Below, piece by piece: positions 1-7,600 of a DNA stretch of 25,720 bases. A program made the position numbers and the translations under genes. The notes beneath the pieces were generated by a model that worked only from the letters and a program-made list of their open reading frames with translations, ran no database searches and was not told where the DNA came from. The DNA lies in NCBI GenBank assembly GCA_958446835.1, contig CAUCXT010000035.1, positions 1 through 25,720 on the forward strand, given 5' to 3'. This stretch comes from an uncultured Eubacterium sp. (GTDB taxonomy: Bacteria > Bacillota > Clostridia > Lachnospirales > Lachnospiraceae). Numbering within the stretch: position 1 is the stretch's first letter; each line of letters begins with the position of its first letter.

Positions 1-19
1 CCACGGTAAGAAGCCGTGG
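1..19 (+). terminator. Hairpin at the window edge, possible terminator of an off-window gene
   Basis: Arms CCACGG (1-6) and CCGTGG (14-19) enclose a 7-nt loop. On the plus strand the hairpin is followed by a T-rich stretch (CATATTTTATTT). This would suit a rho-independent terminator of a plus-strand gene lying left of the window and converging on codY. No such gene is visible. Confidence 0.4.
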
Positions 20-72
20 CATATTTTATTTACTTATTTGGCTGTGAATAGTAACCATATTAATTCAAATAA

Positions 73-98
73 TGCGCTGTTCCAAGCAGAGCAGCGCA
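73..98 (-). terminator. Hairpin after codY, probable terminator
   Basis: TGCGCTG (73-79) and CAGCGCA (92-98) form a 7-bp GC-rich stem with a 12-nt loop, 24 bp beyond the codY stop. On the minus strand it is followed by TTATTT. On the plus strand it is followed by CTCTTTTT, a better T-run, so it may work in both directions between convergent genes. Confidence 0.6.
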
Positions 99-122
99 CT
101 CTTTTTAAATATAATCAGTATG

Positions 123-899
123 TTATTCAGTAAGATCTATCTTCTTGAGCTCATCAAAAACCACATCATTAAGAACCTTGATATATGTTCCCTTCATTCC
201 CGAAGATCTTGATTCAATAACACCTGCACTCTCAAACTTTCTGAGTGCATTGACTATAACGGAACGTGTAATTCCGACCCTATCCGCAATCTTGCTTGCA
301 ACAAGAATACCTTCGTTGCCGTCAAGCTCCTCGAAAATATGCTTGATAGCCTCAAGCTCTGAAAATGATAATGTACTTATTGCGGACTTTACAATATGAA
401 TCTTTCTTGTCTCCTCTGCATTCTCCTCGTTAACCGAACGCATCATCTCAAGTCCAACAACCGTTGTACCATACTCACATAAAATTATATCGTCAATATC
501 GTACTGGCTGTCACACTTGTACATAAATAATGTACCAAGACGCTCACCTGCAATATCTATAGGTGCGATAATTGCCTGATACTTTTTAGCATCTCCTCTT
601 CCGAAGCCAAGGGTTTCAAGATTGACGTTCTCTTTTGTCGAAAGAACACTGAGTAAACGCTCATTAAGCATGTGATCAATGAATTCTCCGACCTCATCAT
701 CAATCAGTTCCTTAATCTCCTCAACCCCATCACAGGTGCTGCTTCCTAACACCTTGCCCTTCTTGCTTATAACAAGAGTATTGGACATCAATATCTCACT
801 GAGAACCTGGCATATATCGTTAAATACCACCTTGTGAGAATTATTGTTGTGTAAAAGTTTATTGATTTTCCTTGTCTTATCAAGTAACTGAACGCTCAT
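123..899 (-). CDS. codY: GTP- and branched-chain-amino-acid-sensing global repressor CodY
   Basis: CodY is a dimeric cytoplasmic DNA-binding protein that represses nutrient-scavenging, motility and competence genes when GTP and isoleucine are plentiful. The predicted protein is 258 aa, the usual length. The N-terminal GAF-type sensor region contains GERLGTLFMYK and EYGTTVVGLEMM. The C-terminal winged helix, about residues 199-231, contains SKIADRVGITRSVIVNALRK, almost identical to Bacillus CodY as I remember it. I start at the ATG at 899. It gives MSVQLLDKTRKIN, aligning with the Bacillus N-terminus, and has an AAAGGGTGG ribosome site about 9 nt upstream. An in-frame ATG at 920 lies on top of that site and is unlikely. 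It is the last gene of the cluster and is separated from topA by a 194-bp region with its own promoter-like sequences. Confidence 0.95.
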   Translation of the reverse strand: MSVQLLDKTRKINKLLHNNNSHKVVFNDICQVLSEILMSNTLVISKKGKVLGSSTCDGVEEIKELIDDEVGEFIDHMLNERLLSVLSTKENVNLETLGFGRGDAKKYQAIIAPIDIAGERLGTLFMYKCDSQYDIDDIILCEYGTTVVGLEMMRSVNEENAEETRKIHIVKSAISTLSFSELEAIKHIFEELDGNEGILVASKIADRVGITRSVIVNALRKFESAGVIESRSSGMKGTYIKVLNDVVFDELKKIDLTE

Positions 900-917
900 C
901 CGTGCAACCACCCTTTC

Positions 918-945
918 CATATAAATAATAACTTACCTTTATCAA
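918..945 (-). promoter_or_regulatory. Possible proximal codY promoter
   Basis: On the minus strand TTGATA (940-945) is followed after 16 nt by TATATG (918-923). The start codon at 899 is about 20 nt further on, so the leader would be very short. It lies just after the terminator-like hairpin at 950-992, where a promoter for an independently transcribed codY would be expected. The -10 match is only moderate. Confidence 0.35.
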
Positions 946-949
946 CAAA

Positions 950-992
950 AAACTTAGCAAATAGAATATTATTGCTTCTACTTGCTAAGTTT
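950..992 (-). terminator. topA terminator, or attenuator in the codY leader
   Basis: AAACTTAGCAA (950-960) pairs with TTGCTAAGTTT (982-992). TAGAA/TTCTA (962-966 with 976-980) continues the stem above a 1-nt bulge on each side. On the minus strand the hairpin runs directly into TTTTTTG, a classic intrinsic terminator. It ends transcription 102 bp or more past the topA stop and lies 51 bp before the codY start. Because a second promoter-like pair lies upstream of it (1013-1041), it could also act as a leader attenuator. Confidence 0.75.
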
Positions 993-1012
993 AGCATAAA
1001 TTATTTGAATAT

Positions 1013-1054
1013 ACAATAGTTTTTGTATATTTTTTTGTGAATAGTCTGAATAAT
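1013..1054 (-). promoter_or_regulatory. Possible distal codY promoter with overlapping CodY-box-like site
   Basis: On the minus strand TTCACA (1036-1041) and TATTGT (1013-1018) are spaced by 17 nt. Overlapping the -35 is ATTATTCAGACTATT (1040-1054). It matches the known CodY consensus AATTTTCWGAAAATT with four mismatches, including the central TTCAGA. CodY autoregulation is known in firmicutes. In such AT-rich DNA a four-mismatch site can easily arise by chance. Confidence 0.3.
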
Positions 1055-1093
1055 TGTTATAATTCTTAATATTCTGTTTCATGCAAAGGAATT

Positions 1094-3169
1094 TTAGTTC
1101 TTATCCATCTTATCCATGACATATCCGCAGTGCTCATCTGCACATACAAGCTTATTGCCCTTTTCAACCATATATCCGCCACATTCAGGGCATTTCTTGT
1201 CTGATGGCTTCTGCCATGACATAAAATCGCACTCAGGGAACCCTTCACATCCGAAGTACTTTCTTCCCTTCTTCGTCTTCTTAATGACAATCTCCTTACC
1301 GCACTTAGGACAGGCAACACCTATCCGCTCAAGATACGGCTTAGTATTGCGACATTCAGGGAATCCCGGGCAGGCCAAGAACTTACCATGTGGTCCATAC
1401 TTAATGACCATCATTCGTCCACATACATCACAAGGAATGTCTGTAACCTCATCTTCAATCTTAACCTCCTCAAGCTCCTTCTCAGCATTCTTAACTGCCT
1501 CGTCAAGATCCGGATAAAAGTTTCTTACAACAGTTTTCCACTGTATGCTTCCATCAGCCACACCATCAAGAAGTGATTCCATGTTAGCCGTAAAGTTGAC
1601 ATCCACGATAACAGGGAAGGCCTTCATCATTATTGAATTTACAGCCTCTCCAAGTTCCGTCACATATAGATTTTTATTTTCCTTGGCAACATATCTTCTA
1701 TTAATGATAGTCGTTATTGTAGGTGCATAGGTACTTGGACGTCCTATTCCAAGTTCCTCAAGCGTTCTTACAAGTGATGCCTCGGTGTAATGCGCAGGCG
1801 GCTGTGTGAAATGCTGTCTGCTGTCCGTATCTTCAAGAGTAATAACGCTATCCGTACTCAGGCTTCCCACCATCGAATTGTTCTCTTCCTTCTCTTCATC
1901 AGCCTCGGCATATACCGACATGAATCCGTCAAACACAAGTCTTGAAGATGATGATGAAAAATGATGTTCGCCAACTGTAATCTTAGCCGTGGTTGTCTCA
2001 TATCTCGCCGGCTGCATTCTGCTTGCGGCAAAGCGCTTCCATATCAGCTGATACAGACGGAACTGATCACGAGCAAGCGAATCCTTAATCTTAGCCGGCG
2101 TAAGCTCAATATCGGTAGGTCTGATTGCTTCATGCGCATCCTGAATTTTTTTATCATTCTCCTTCTTGTTATCTATCGGACAATAATAGTCAACTCCATA
2201 ATTATTCTTTATATATTCGCGAGCCGAAACATCCGCTTCTGCTGCAACTCTTGTGGAATCAGTTCTCAGATAGGTTATGATACCGATTGTACCATGACCG
2301 TCTATATCTACACCTTCATATAGCTGCTGTGCGATACGCATTGTCTTCTGGGTTGAAAAGTTAAGCGCCTTTGCAGCCTCCTGCTGAAGTGTACTCGTTG
2401 TAAACGGAAGAGGAGCTTTTCTTATTCTCTCACTCTTTTTTACCTCATCTATCTTAGCAGCACCATTCTTAAGCCCGGCAAGAACCGCATCCTTCTCGCT
2501 CTCATTATGAATAGCTGCATTGCCATTTCCATCGCCAATGTACTTTGCTGTCAAAGGCTTTTTCTCACCCTTGACTTTAAAAATACCGTCTATTGTCCAA
2601 TATTCTTCAGGAATAAAAGCATTTATCTCCGCTTCCCTGTCGCAAATGATTCTAAGCGCAACCGACTGAACTCGTCCGGCACTTAAGCCCCTCTTCACCT
2701 TCTCCCAGAGTACAGGACTGATACGGTAACCAACCATACGGTCAAGTATTCTTCTAGACTGCTGTGCGTCAACAAGATTCATATCCAGTTTTCTTGGTTC
2801 CTTTATTGAGGCTTTAACAGCATTCTTGGTAATCTCATTAAAACTTATTCTGTTGATATCCTTATCATCTATCTTAAGTGCCTGTGCAAGGTGCCACGAA
2901 ATAGCCTCCCCTTCACGGTCGGGGTCGGTTGCAAGATAAACCTTATCCGCCTTTTTAACCTCTCTTCGAAGGTGGGCAAGTATATCTCCCTTACCTCTTA
3001 TTGTTATATATTTTGGTTCAAAGTCATTTTCCGTATCTATTCCCAGCGTACTCTTAGGCAAATCACGAACATGGCCCTGTGATGCAACCACTTCGTAATT
3101 AGAACCAAGAAATTTCTTGATGGTCTTCACCTTTGCCGGGGACTCAACGATTACAAGATATTTTGCCAT
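1094..3169 (-). CDS. topA: DNA topoisomerase I (type IA)
   Basis: Topoisomerase I relaxes negative supercoils by passing one strand through a transient break. The 691-aa protein is a normal length. The N-terminal Toprim domain starts VIVESPAK with catalytic Glu9, and the metal motif DPDREGE is at residues 82-88. The active-site tyrosine is Tyr300 in ITYLRTDS. GYRISPVLW (147-155) and LSAGRVQS (162-169) are further family motifs. Three C-terminal four-cysteine zinc ribbons are visible: C580/C583/C600/C606, C620/C623/C641/C647 and C660/C663/C676/C681. The start at 3169 has the strong ribosome site GGAGGAG, and the gene follows dprA by 17 bp, so it is probably cotranscribed with comM and dprA. 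The dprA-topA order is common in firmicutes. Confidence 0.98.
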   Translation of the reverse strand: MAKYLVIVESPAKVKTIKKFLGSNYEVVASQGHVRDLPKSTLGIDTENDFEPKYITIRGKGDILAHLRREVKKADKVYLATDPDREGEAISWHLAQALKIDDKDINRISFNEITKNAVKASIKEPRKLDMNLVDAQQSRRILDRMVGYRISPVLWEKVKRGLSAGRVQSVALRIICDREAEINAFIPEEYWTIDGIFKVKGEKKPLTAKYIGDGNGNAAIHNESEKDAVLAGLKNGAAKIDEVKKSERIRKAPLPFTTSTLQQEAAKALNFSTQKTMRIAQQLYEGVDIDGHGTIGIITYLRTDSTRVAAEADVSAREYIKNNYGVDYYCPIDNKKENDKKIQDAHEAIRPTDIELTPAKIKDSLARDQFRLYQLIWKRFAASRMQPARYETTTAKITVGEHHFSSSSSRLVFDGFMSVYAEADEEKEENNSMVGSLSTDSVITLEDTDSRQHFTQPPAHYTEASLVRTLEELGIGRPSTYAPTITTIINRRYVAKENKNLYVTELGEAVNSIMMKAFPVIVDVNFTANMESLLDGVADGSIQWKTVVRNFYPDLDEAVKNAEKELEEVKIEDEVTDIPCDVCGRMMVIKYGPHGKFLACPGFPECRNTKPYLERIGVACPKCGKEIVIKKTKKGRKYFGCEGFPECDFMSWQKPSDKKCPECGGYMVEKGNKLVCADEHCGYVMDKMDKN

Positions 3170-3186
3170 GACAACTCCTCCAGTTA

Positions 3187-4335
3187 TTATTTTCCTCGCA
3201 CGTACATTCCTCCAATTCGTTTAGCAAGTCCGGCAAGTTCCAATCTTACAAGACATTCCGCTGTCTCCTTAGAACTCACTCCGCTCTTACGAATTAAATC
3301 ATCAATGCTCTGCGGGTTAAAATCTAAATGACTATACAACATTTTCTCAGGCTTTGCAAGTTTTATTTGTGAATTTTTTATATTGACAGAATAATTTTGT
3401 ACTTCTGACAGCCCCAATTCAAATAAAATGTCATCCATACATGTTATGACAGCAGCACCTTGACGTATCAACCTGTTACATCCCATGCTCAGCACATCCG
3501 TCACTCTTCCCGGCAATGCCATGACGGTTCTGCCTTGTTCTAATGCGTGATCGGCAGTTATAAGAGAACCGCTTTTAACTCCGGCTTCAACAACAATTAC
3601 AATATCCGACAGACCGCTTATGATCCTGTTTCTCATAGGAAAGAATCCCGATAGCGGCTTCGTGTCGGGATGATATTCAGAAATTATTCCACCGCCCTTG
3701 TGTATTATCTCATCGTATGTAAAGCGATTCTCCGGTGGATAGCAATGATTTATTCCACTCCCAAATACTGCAAATGTCCTTCCGCCATCAACGCCGAGAC
3801 AGCCATTATGCGATGCGGTATCTATCCCTCTCGCAAACCCGCTGACAATCTGTACTCCATACCGTGCAAGCTGCGCGGCAATATCCTTTGCCATGCTTCT
3901 GCCATATTCGCTGCACGCCCTTGCCCCGACAATCGCCACCGTCTTTTGGTTCTGTTCCGGAAGGCTTCCGCGATAATAGAGTATGTACGGTGCATCAAAA
4001 ATATCCCTAAGTTTTTCAGGGTACTCACTCGAATCAATGCAGACCATATTTATATCCGACACTGTAAGCCTTTCAAATTCCTCGTCAAGCCTTCTCCTAA
4101 GGTTTCTGTCGAAAAAGACTTCAATCTCTGCGTCACTGTATTTTATATCCGATAAAGAGAATACCTGTATTAGGAATTCCTCAGTCTTCTCCCGTCCTAT
4201 ACTCTTCTCTAGTTCATACAGCTCACACACATCATCCACTGCCGCCCTGAGTGCCGCCAGCTTCTTATATCCATAGCCCGGCAGGTTGGTAAGCCAGAAC
4301 CATGCCCTGATATGCTTATTTTCTTCATCCATCAT
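3187..4335 (-). CDS. dprA: DNA-processing protein DprA (RecA loader for transformation)
   Basis: DprA binds incoming single-stranded DNA in the cytoplasm and loads RecA during natural transformation. The 382-aa product has an N-terminal helical (SAM/HhH-like) part with LPGYGYKKL. The central Rossmann-type DNA-binding domain, about 100-310, has IVGAR (135-139), SGFARGID (165-172), AVFGSGINHCYPPEN (189-203) and FPMRNRIISGLS (232-243). The C-terminal winged helix is about 325-382, ending LAKRIGGMYVRGK. The start ATG overlaps the comM stop as ATGA, indicating translational coupling. DprA is widespread even in bacteria never shown to transform, so its presence alone does not prove competence. Confidence 0.96.
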   Translation of the reverse strand: MMDEENKHIRAWFWLTNLPGYGYKKLAALRAAVDDVCELYELEKSIGREKTEEFLIQVFSLSDIKYSDAEIEVFFDRNLRRRLDEEFERLTVSDINMVCIDSSEYPEKLRDIFDAPYILYYRGSLPEQNQKTVAIVGARACSEYGRSMAKDIAAQLARYGVQIVSGFARGIDTASHNGCLGVDGGRTFAVFGSGINHCYPPENRFTYDEIIHKGGGIISEYHPDTKPLSGFFPMRNRIISGLSDIVIVVEAGVKSGSLITADHALEQGRTVMALPGRVTDVLSMGCNRLIRQGAAVITCMDDILFELGLSEVQNYSVNIKNSQIKLAKPEKMLYSHLDFNPQSIDDLIRKSGVSSKETAECLVRLELAGLAKRIGGMYVRGK

Positions 4336-6041
4336 TCGTCCCCCTTATCCTTCACCCTGTAGCTCAGTGCCTCAAGCACATGGCACTCCTCTATATTCTC
4401 TGCTCCATCTATATCCGCCAGCGTACGTGCCACCTTTAGCAGCTTATAGTAGCCTCTGGCGCTCAGTCCGTATACATCATACGCCTCCCTCATAAGCTTC
4501 TCAGATATATCATCAAGCCGGCAGTATTTCTTAATCTCATCGTTCGTCATCCTGCTGTTATACCGTCCCTCGCCAAGTCTTTCCTGCTGTATTCTCCAAA
4601 CACGCTCAACAATTTTTCTCATGCTTTGGCTGTCAAAGTTTTCGATTTGCTGTGATATATCACATGTATCCGTTACTTTATCGACGTTTTTATCCGCTTT
4701 TTCGGTGCGTGTTCTGCCGGCTTTTTCATCAAATTTCGTGATATCTGTCTTGCTGAACTTCTCAACCGTTTTTCCTGTATTTTTTATTGCTTTAGAAACA
4801 GTCTCACTGCTATCTGCCTTTTTATGTTTTGTATTATTTTTCCCTATAAGTTCGTCGAAGCTCACCCTCTGCAGCGATATAGAAATATCTATTCTGTCAA
4901 GTATCGGTCTGCTTATGCGCCCATAGTGCTTGTTCACATCCCATACGGTGCACCGGCATCTTGTCCTGTCAGGGTAAAAACCGCATGCGCAGGGATTGAT
5001 TGCCGTCGCAAGCATGAAATCCGCCGGCAGCTCGTAGGAGCCTGTAACTCTGTTAATTACTATCTTCCCAGATTCAAGCGGCTCTCTCAGTTGTTCCACA
5101 ACCCTTGTGTCAAAGCGTGTAAGCTCATCAAGAAAAAGCACTCCCTTGGACGCAAGCGACACCTCCCCCGGCTCTACCAATCTTCCTCCGCCTACAAGCG
5201 CCGCCGATGTGATTGAATGATGAGGCGCGCGAAATGGTCTTATGCCCATATCCGTTCTATCGCCAAGCTTTCCTGCTATGCTGTAAGTGCAGGCAAGCTC
5301 AAGCTGTTCATTCTTAGACATGCCGGGCATAATGGTTGGAATACGCGATACAAGCATCGTCTTTCCTGCACCCGGAGGACCCATAAGCAGTATGTTGTGT
5401 CTTCCTGCAACGGCCGTGAGGATGGCTTTCTTGGCGTACTCCTGACCATATATGTCCGAATAATTCGAATTGGCTCTATCATCGCTGCATTTGCCATTGG
5501 TTTCGTCATCATCAATAACAGCATGAGATTTCTTGCTGTCTCGTTCGTCCACCAGCTCCGATAAATGCTGCACAGGAACAATCTCTATCTCCGGCACCAT
5601 GAGTGCCTCTGAGCAATTTGCCACAGGAACTATACACCCTGCATATCCCTGCTTCTTCGCCTCAAGCACCGCGGGAAGCACACCTCTCACGCCGATAACT
5701 GCGCCATCAAGTCCAAGTTCCCCAATCACAATTCTGCCCCTCAGTTTATCCTCCGCAATAATACCTATCTCCTCCAGAATGGCACATGCAACCGCAAGGT
5801 CAAAGCTTGTCCCCTCCTTGCGCATCGCCGCAGGTGCAATATTGATTGTCACCCTTCCCTGCGGGAACGGATAACCGCACTTCTTGATTGCGACCCTTAT
5901 TCTCTCCCTGCCATCCTTTACTGAGCTTCCAAGGTTGCCTGTCATCTCTATGTCCGGCAGCCCTCCCGACACATCCGCCTCAACCTCAAGCAGCGTGGCA
6001 CCCATCGCTGTGACCATCGCACAGCCCACCTTGCTCACCAT
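4332..6041 (-). CDS. comM: YifB/ComM-family Mg-chelatase-like AAA+ ATPase
   Basis: In Gram-negatives ComM is a hexameric helicase that promotes branch migration when transformed DNA is integrated. The 569-aa product has an N-terminal Lon-protease-like (S5-fold) domain (about 1-165), then the AAA+ core. Walker A is GPPGAGKT (221-228), Walker B VLFLDEL (301-307), the cysteine cluster is NPCACGFYPDRTRCRC (349-364), and LDRID is at 381-385. The C-terminal Mg-chelatase helical domain is about 475-569. Between the last two, about 402-470 is a Lys/Thr/Asp-rich, probably disordered insert not expected in the family. It is in frame and the conserved C-terminus follows intact. The start at 6041 has GGAGG 8 nt upstream. 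It is the first gene of the comM-dprA-topA unit. Confidence 0.93.
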   Translation of the reverse strand: MVSKVGCAMVTAMGATLLEVEADVSGGLPDIEMTGNLGSSVKDGRERIRVAIKKCGYPFPQGRVTINIAPAAMRKEGTSFDLAVACAILEEIGIIAEDKLRGRIVIGELGLDGAVIGVRGVLPAVLEAKKQGYAGCIVPVANCSEALMVPEIEIVPVQHLSELVDERDSKKSHAVIDDDETNGKCSDDRANSNYSDIYGQEYAKKAILTAVAGRHNILLMGPPGAGKTMLVSRIPTIMPGMSKNEQLELACTYSIAGKLGDRTDMGIRPFRAPHHSITSAALVGGGRLVEPGEVSLASKGVLFLDELTRFDTRVVEQLREPLESGKIVINRVTGSYELPADFMLATAINPCACGFYPDRTRCRCTVWDVNKHYGRISRPILDRIDISISLQRVSFDELIGKNNTKHKKADSSETVSKAIKNTGKTVEKFSKTDITKFDEKAGRTRTEKADKNVDKVTDTCDISQQIENFDSQSMRKIVERVWRIQQERLGEGRYNSRMTNDEIKKYCRLDDISEKLMREAYDVYGLSARGYYKLLKVARTLADIDGAENIEECHVLEALSYRVKDKGDE

Positions 6042-6157
6042 ATTAAAACCTCCATTCCCATATTCGCTAAACGAAATAGCTTAAAATCTCACTAAACTCA
6101 TATATGTGATTCTTTGAAACATGTGTTTCTACATCAATATGTTTTTACATGACATTG

Positions 6158-6173
6158 ACATTATTAATAATGT
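6158..6173. promoter_or_regulatory. Perfect 16-bp palindrome upstream of comM, possible operator
   Basis: ACATTATTAATAATGT is a perfect palindrome, 117 bp before the comM start in the 327-bp gene-free stretch 6042-6368. Its size and symmetry suit a dimeric repressor. It is entirely A/T apart from the outer C and G, so chance is possible. I see no convincing -35/-10 pair around it. Confidence 0.3.
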
Positions 6174-6222
6174 ACTTTCGGATTAACTCCTTTAAATCTT
6201 TCACAAATTAAAATTGAAATAT

Positions 6223-6237
6223 GGTCTGAAACAGACC
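6223..6237 (-). terminator. Short hairpin, possible weak terminator of the upstream Rpn-family gene
   Basis: GGTCTG, a 3-nt loop and CAGACC form a perfect 6-bp stem. On the minus strand it is followed by ATATTTCAATTTTAATTT, a T-rich but interrupted tract. It lies 132 bp past the stop of the gene ending at 6369, and would separate that gene from comM. Confidence 0.4.
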
Positions 6238-6274
6238 GGATACTGTTGAAATAAGATTTAACAATTTTTTGAGC

Positions 6275-6313
6275 CTTCCCTGCTCATTGTGTTCTGCAAT
6301 GTAGGCAGGGAAG
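6275..6313. repeat. Extended imperfect hairpin downstream of the Rpn-family gene
   Basis: CTTCCCTGC (6275-6283) pairs with GCAGGGAAG (6305-6313). Inside, CATTG (6285-6289) pairs with CAATG (6297-6301) around a 7-nt loop. The minus-strand exit is GGCTCAAAAAA rather than a T-run, so it is not a standard terminator for the gene on that strand. It could protect the 3' end of the mRNA or mark an old element boundary. Confidence 0.55.
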
Positions 6314-6368
6314 ATTTGTATTGTAGCTTAGGTATAATTCTCTTAACCTTCTACACTTCTGCGCTTCT

Positions 6369-7160
6369 TCATATCTGCTCTTCTGAAACCTGTATATTTT
6401 CTTTTATATACTCATCATATTGTTTCTTAAATTCCTCTTCTGAAATATTAAGTTTTTTAGCAGCCGCCGTCACGGAAATCAAATTATCCTTCACAAATTC
6501 ATATATCGTTTCCATCCGCCCTTCCTGCTTGAACCTCTCAATAGCACTTCCCATATCTCCACCTCCGTCGACAATCTTGTATCTTCTCTTAATCTCCGAC
6601 GTTTTCGGAAAACGGCTGCTGTAGGCATTGTCCTCGACAAAGATTCGCATTAATTCTGACACGTCTAAACCATTCCTTACTTTCGTGTTGACGTATATCT
6701 CCTCAAAGCCATTGTCAACCACAGCACCTGTTTCTCTCACAACCCTATCAACACGATATATCGGACTCTTCCCCTTAAATATATCAAATTTTGAGATAAA
6801 TACAATACATACATCAGGAACATTTTTAAATTTTGTCCCCGGTTCTGAGATATTGGTGGTGAGTATCGCACCATTGTATCTCACTCTCCTCTGGTGGTCA
6901 TCGTCATCCTCTTTCTGAACCTCAATGTTAACCTGCCTGCCGTCCGCCTTAACACACTTTGCGTCAAGAATCACCGAACGCCCCTGCAGATTCGTTCCTG
7001 TCCACTGCGGTATCGTCTCAAGCACCTGAAGTTCATCATCCTCAAGTATCACCCGCAGTATCTCCTCACAGAAACCTACATCCTCTGCCATCTTTCTGAA
7101 CATCAAATCATCTATCGGATTCAATGCTCTCGCTTCTTCACTGCTTGTCATTCTCCCCAT
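6369..7160 (-). CDS. Rpn / PD-(D/E)XK nuclease family 'transposase' protein
   Basis: This 263-aa protein belongs to the Rpn-like PD-(D/E)XK family (recombination-promoting nuclease/putative transposase), which is abundant and often multicopy in Lachnospiraceae. The N-terminal NPIDDLMFRKM is typical. The nuclease core shows Asp66 (VILDAK) and Glu80-Val-Gln82 (NIEVQKED), the D...ExQ variant. R92-R95 and Y95GAILTTNI follow as in the family. The C-terminal tail (about 210-263) is charged and helical with a small helix-turn-helix-like NISEEEFKKQYDEYI, resembling the tail of the gene at the right end of the window. The start at 7160 has GGAGAGGA upstream. A promoter-like pair and three tandem repeats lie ahead of it. 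Members promote RecA-independent recombination in E. coli; true transposition has not been shown. Confidence 0.85.
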   Translation of the reverse strand: MGRMTSSEEARALNPIDDLMFRKMAEDVGFCEEILRVILEDDELQVLETIPQWTGTNLQGRSVILDAKCVKADGRQVNIEVQKEDDDDHQRRVRYNGAILTTNISEPGTKFKNVPDVCIVFISKFDIFKGKSPIYRVDRVVRETGAVVDNGFEEIYVNTKVRNGLDVSELMRIFVEDNAYSSRFPKTSEIKRRYKIVDGGGDMGSAIERFKQEGRMETIYEFVKDNLISVTAAAKKLNISEEEFKKQYDEYIKENIQVSEEQI

Positions 7161-7196
7161 AAAGCTTCCTCTCCTTACATGCTGTGCATAACATCC

Positions 7197-7241
7197 TGTA
7201 CATTGCCTGACTATACATTATCTAAATGTACATTGTCTAAT
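7197..7241. repeat. Three tandem 15-bp repeats before the Rpn-family gene
   Basis: TGTACATTGCCTGAC (7197-7211), TATACATTATCTAAA (7212-7226) and TGTACATTGTCTAAT (7227-7241) are contiguous, exactly 15 bp long, and share the frame T-R-TACATT-R-YCTRA. They lie 37-81 bp upstream of the start codon and overlap the promoter-like pair, so they could be binding sites for a regulator, possibly the gene's own product. Confidence 0.6.
7210..7239 (-). promoter_or_regulatory. Probable promoter of the Rpn-family gene
   Basis: On the minus strand TAGACA (7234-7239) and TATAGT (7210-7215) are spaced by 18 nt, each one mismatch from consensus. The start codon is about 50 nt downstream with a good ribosome site. 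Both hexamers lie within the 15-bp tandem repeats. Confidence 0.5.
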
Positions 7242-7483
7242 TGGTATCAACTACACTGTCCTTTGCCTGTGTACTGTTGTCTTTCCTGTTGTTGGAATAA
7301 AAGCATGAACTTCTGATAAATAAGACTACCGATAGTATACGGTATATTTCAAATCGAAAAATTATAGATATATGCTTTGAGATTAATATAGCACTGTATA
7401 TAGCTATTAGCAATAGAAATCGTGCCAAATAAGATGAATCGAATATATTTTAAACCAGTGATTAACCTTCCGCCATAATAGGC
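7242..7483. other. Gene-free AT-rich interval
   Basis: Between the repeat block before the Rpn-family gene and the pilus-operon terminator I see no credible gene. The only open frame here starts at a TTG with no ribosome site and encodes a low-complexity hydrophobic peptide. I found no RNA gene or strong inverted repeat in it. Confidence 0.5.
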
Positions 7484-7524
7484 AAAAAACATGCGGTCCT
7501 ATCTGATTAGAACCGCATGTTTTT
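7484..7524 (-). terminator. Terminator of the pilM-to-DUF5057 operon
   Basis: AAAAACATGCGGT (7485-7497) pairs with ACCGCATGTTTTT (7512-7524), giving a 13-bp stem with a 14-nt loop. On the minus strand it ends in TTTTTTG, and on the plus strand in TTTTTC, so it can terminate both ways. It lies 77 bp past the stop of the 1555-aa gene. Confidence 0.85.
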
Positions 7525-7592
7525 CAAGACTACATGTATTTCTGAACTGCATGATTTTCAAAGCTACATTTTTCAGAACCACATGTTTTTTA
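7510..7592. repeat. Five degenerate 17-nt tandem repeats between stop codon and terminator
   Basis: Units are GAACCGCATGTTTTTCA (7510-7526), AGACTACATGTATTTCT (7527-7543), GAACTGCATGATTTTCA (7544-7560), a 15-nt unit AAGCTACATTTTTCA (7561-7575) and GAACCACATGTTTTTTA (7576-7592). The first unit forms one arm of the terminator hairpin. The others resemble that arm, as though one half of the terminator had been tandemly amplified into the 3' untranslated region. Confidence 0.8.
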
Positions 7593-7600
7593 TAATGATA

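Noticed and set aside
4631..4838. Frameshift in comM explaining the odd Lys/Thr-rich segment
   Set aside because: The conserved C-terminal domain continues in the same frame after it, so a single frameshift cannot account for it.
4824..5216. Long plus-strand open frames opposite comM, and likewise opposite pilC (24361-25107) and the giant gene (11537-12079)
   Set aside because: They are antisense shadows of strongly supported genes, without recognisable domains or plausible ribosome sites.
7237..7428. 63-aa hydrophobic open frame on the minus strand
   Set aside because: It begins at TTG with no ribosome site, overlaps the 15-bp repeats and promoter of the next gene, and has a low-complexity composition.
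7510..7592. Regular short repeats that could be taken for a CRISPR array
   Set aside because: The units are contiguous with no spacers and are degenerate, and no cas gene is near.
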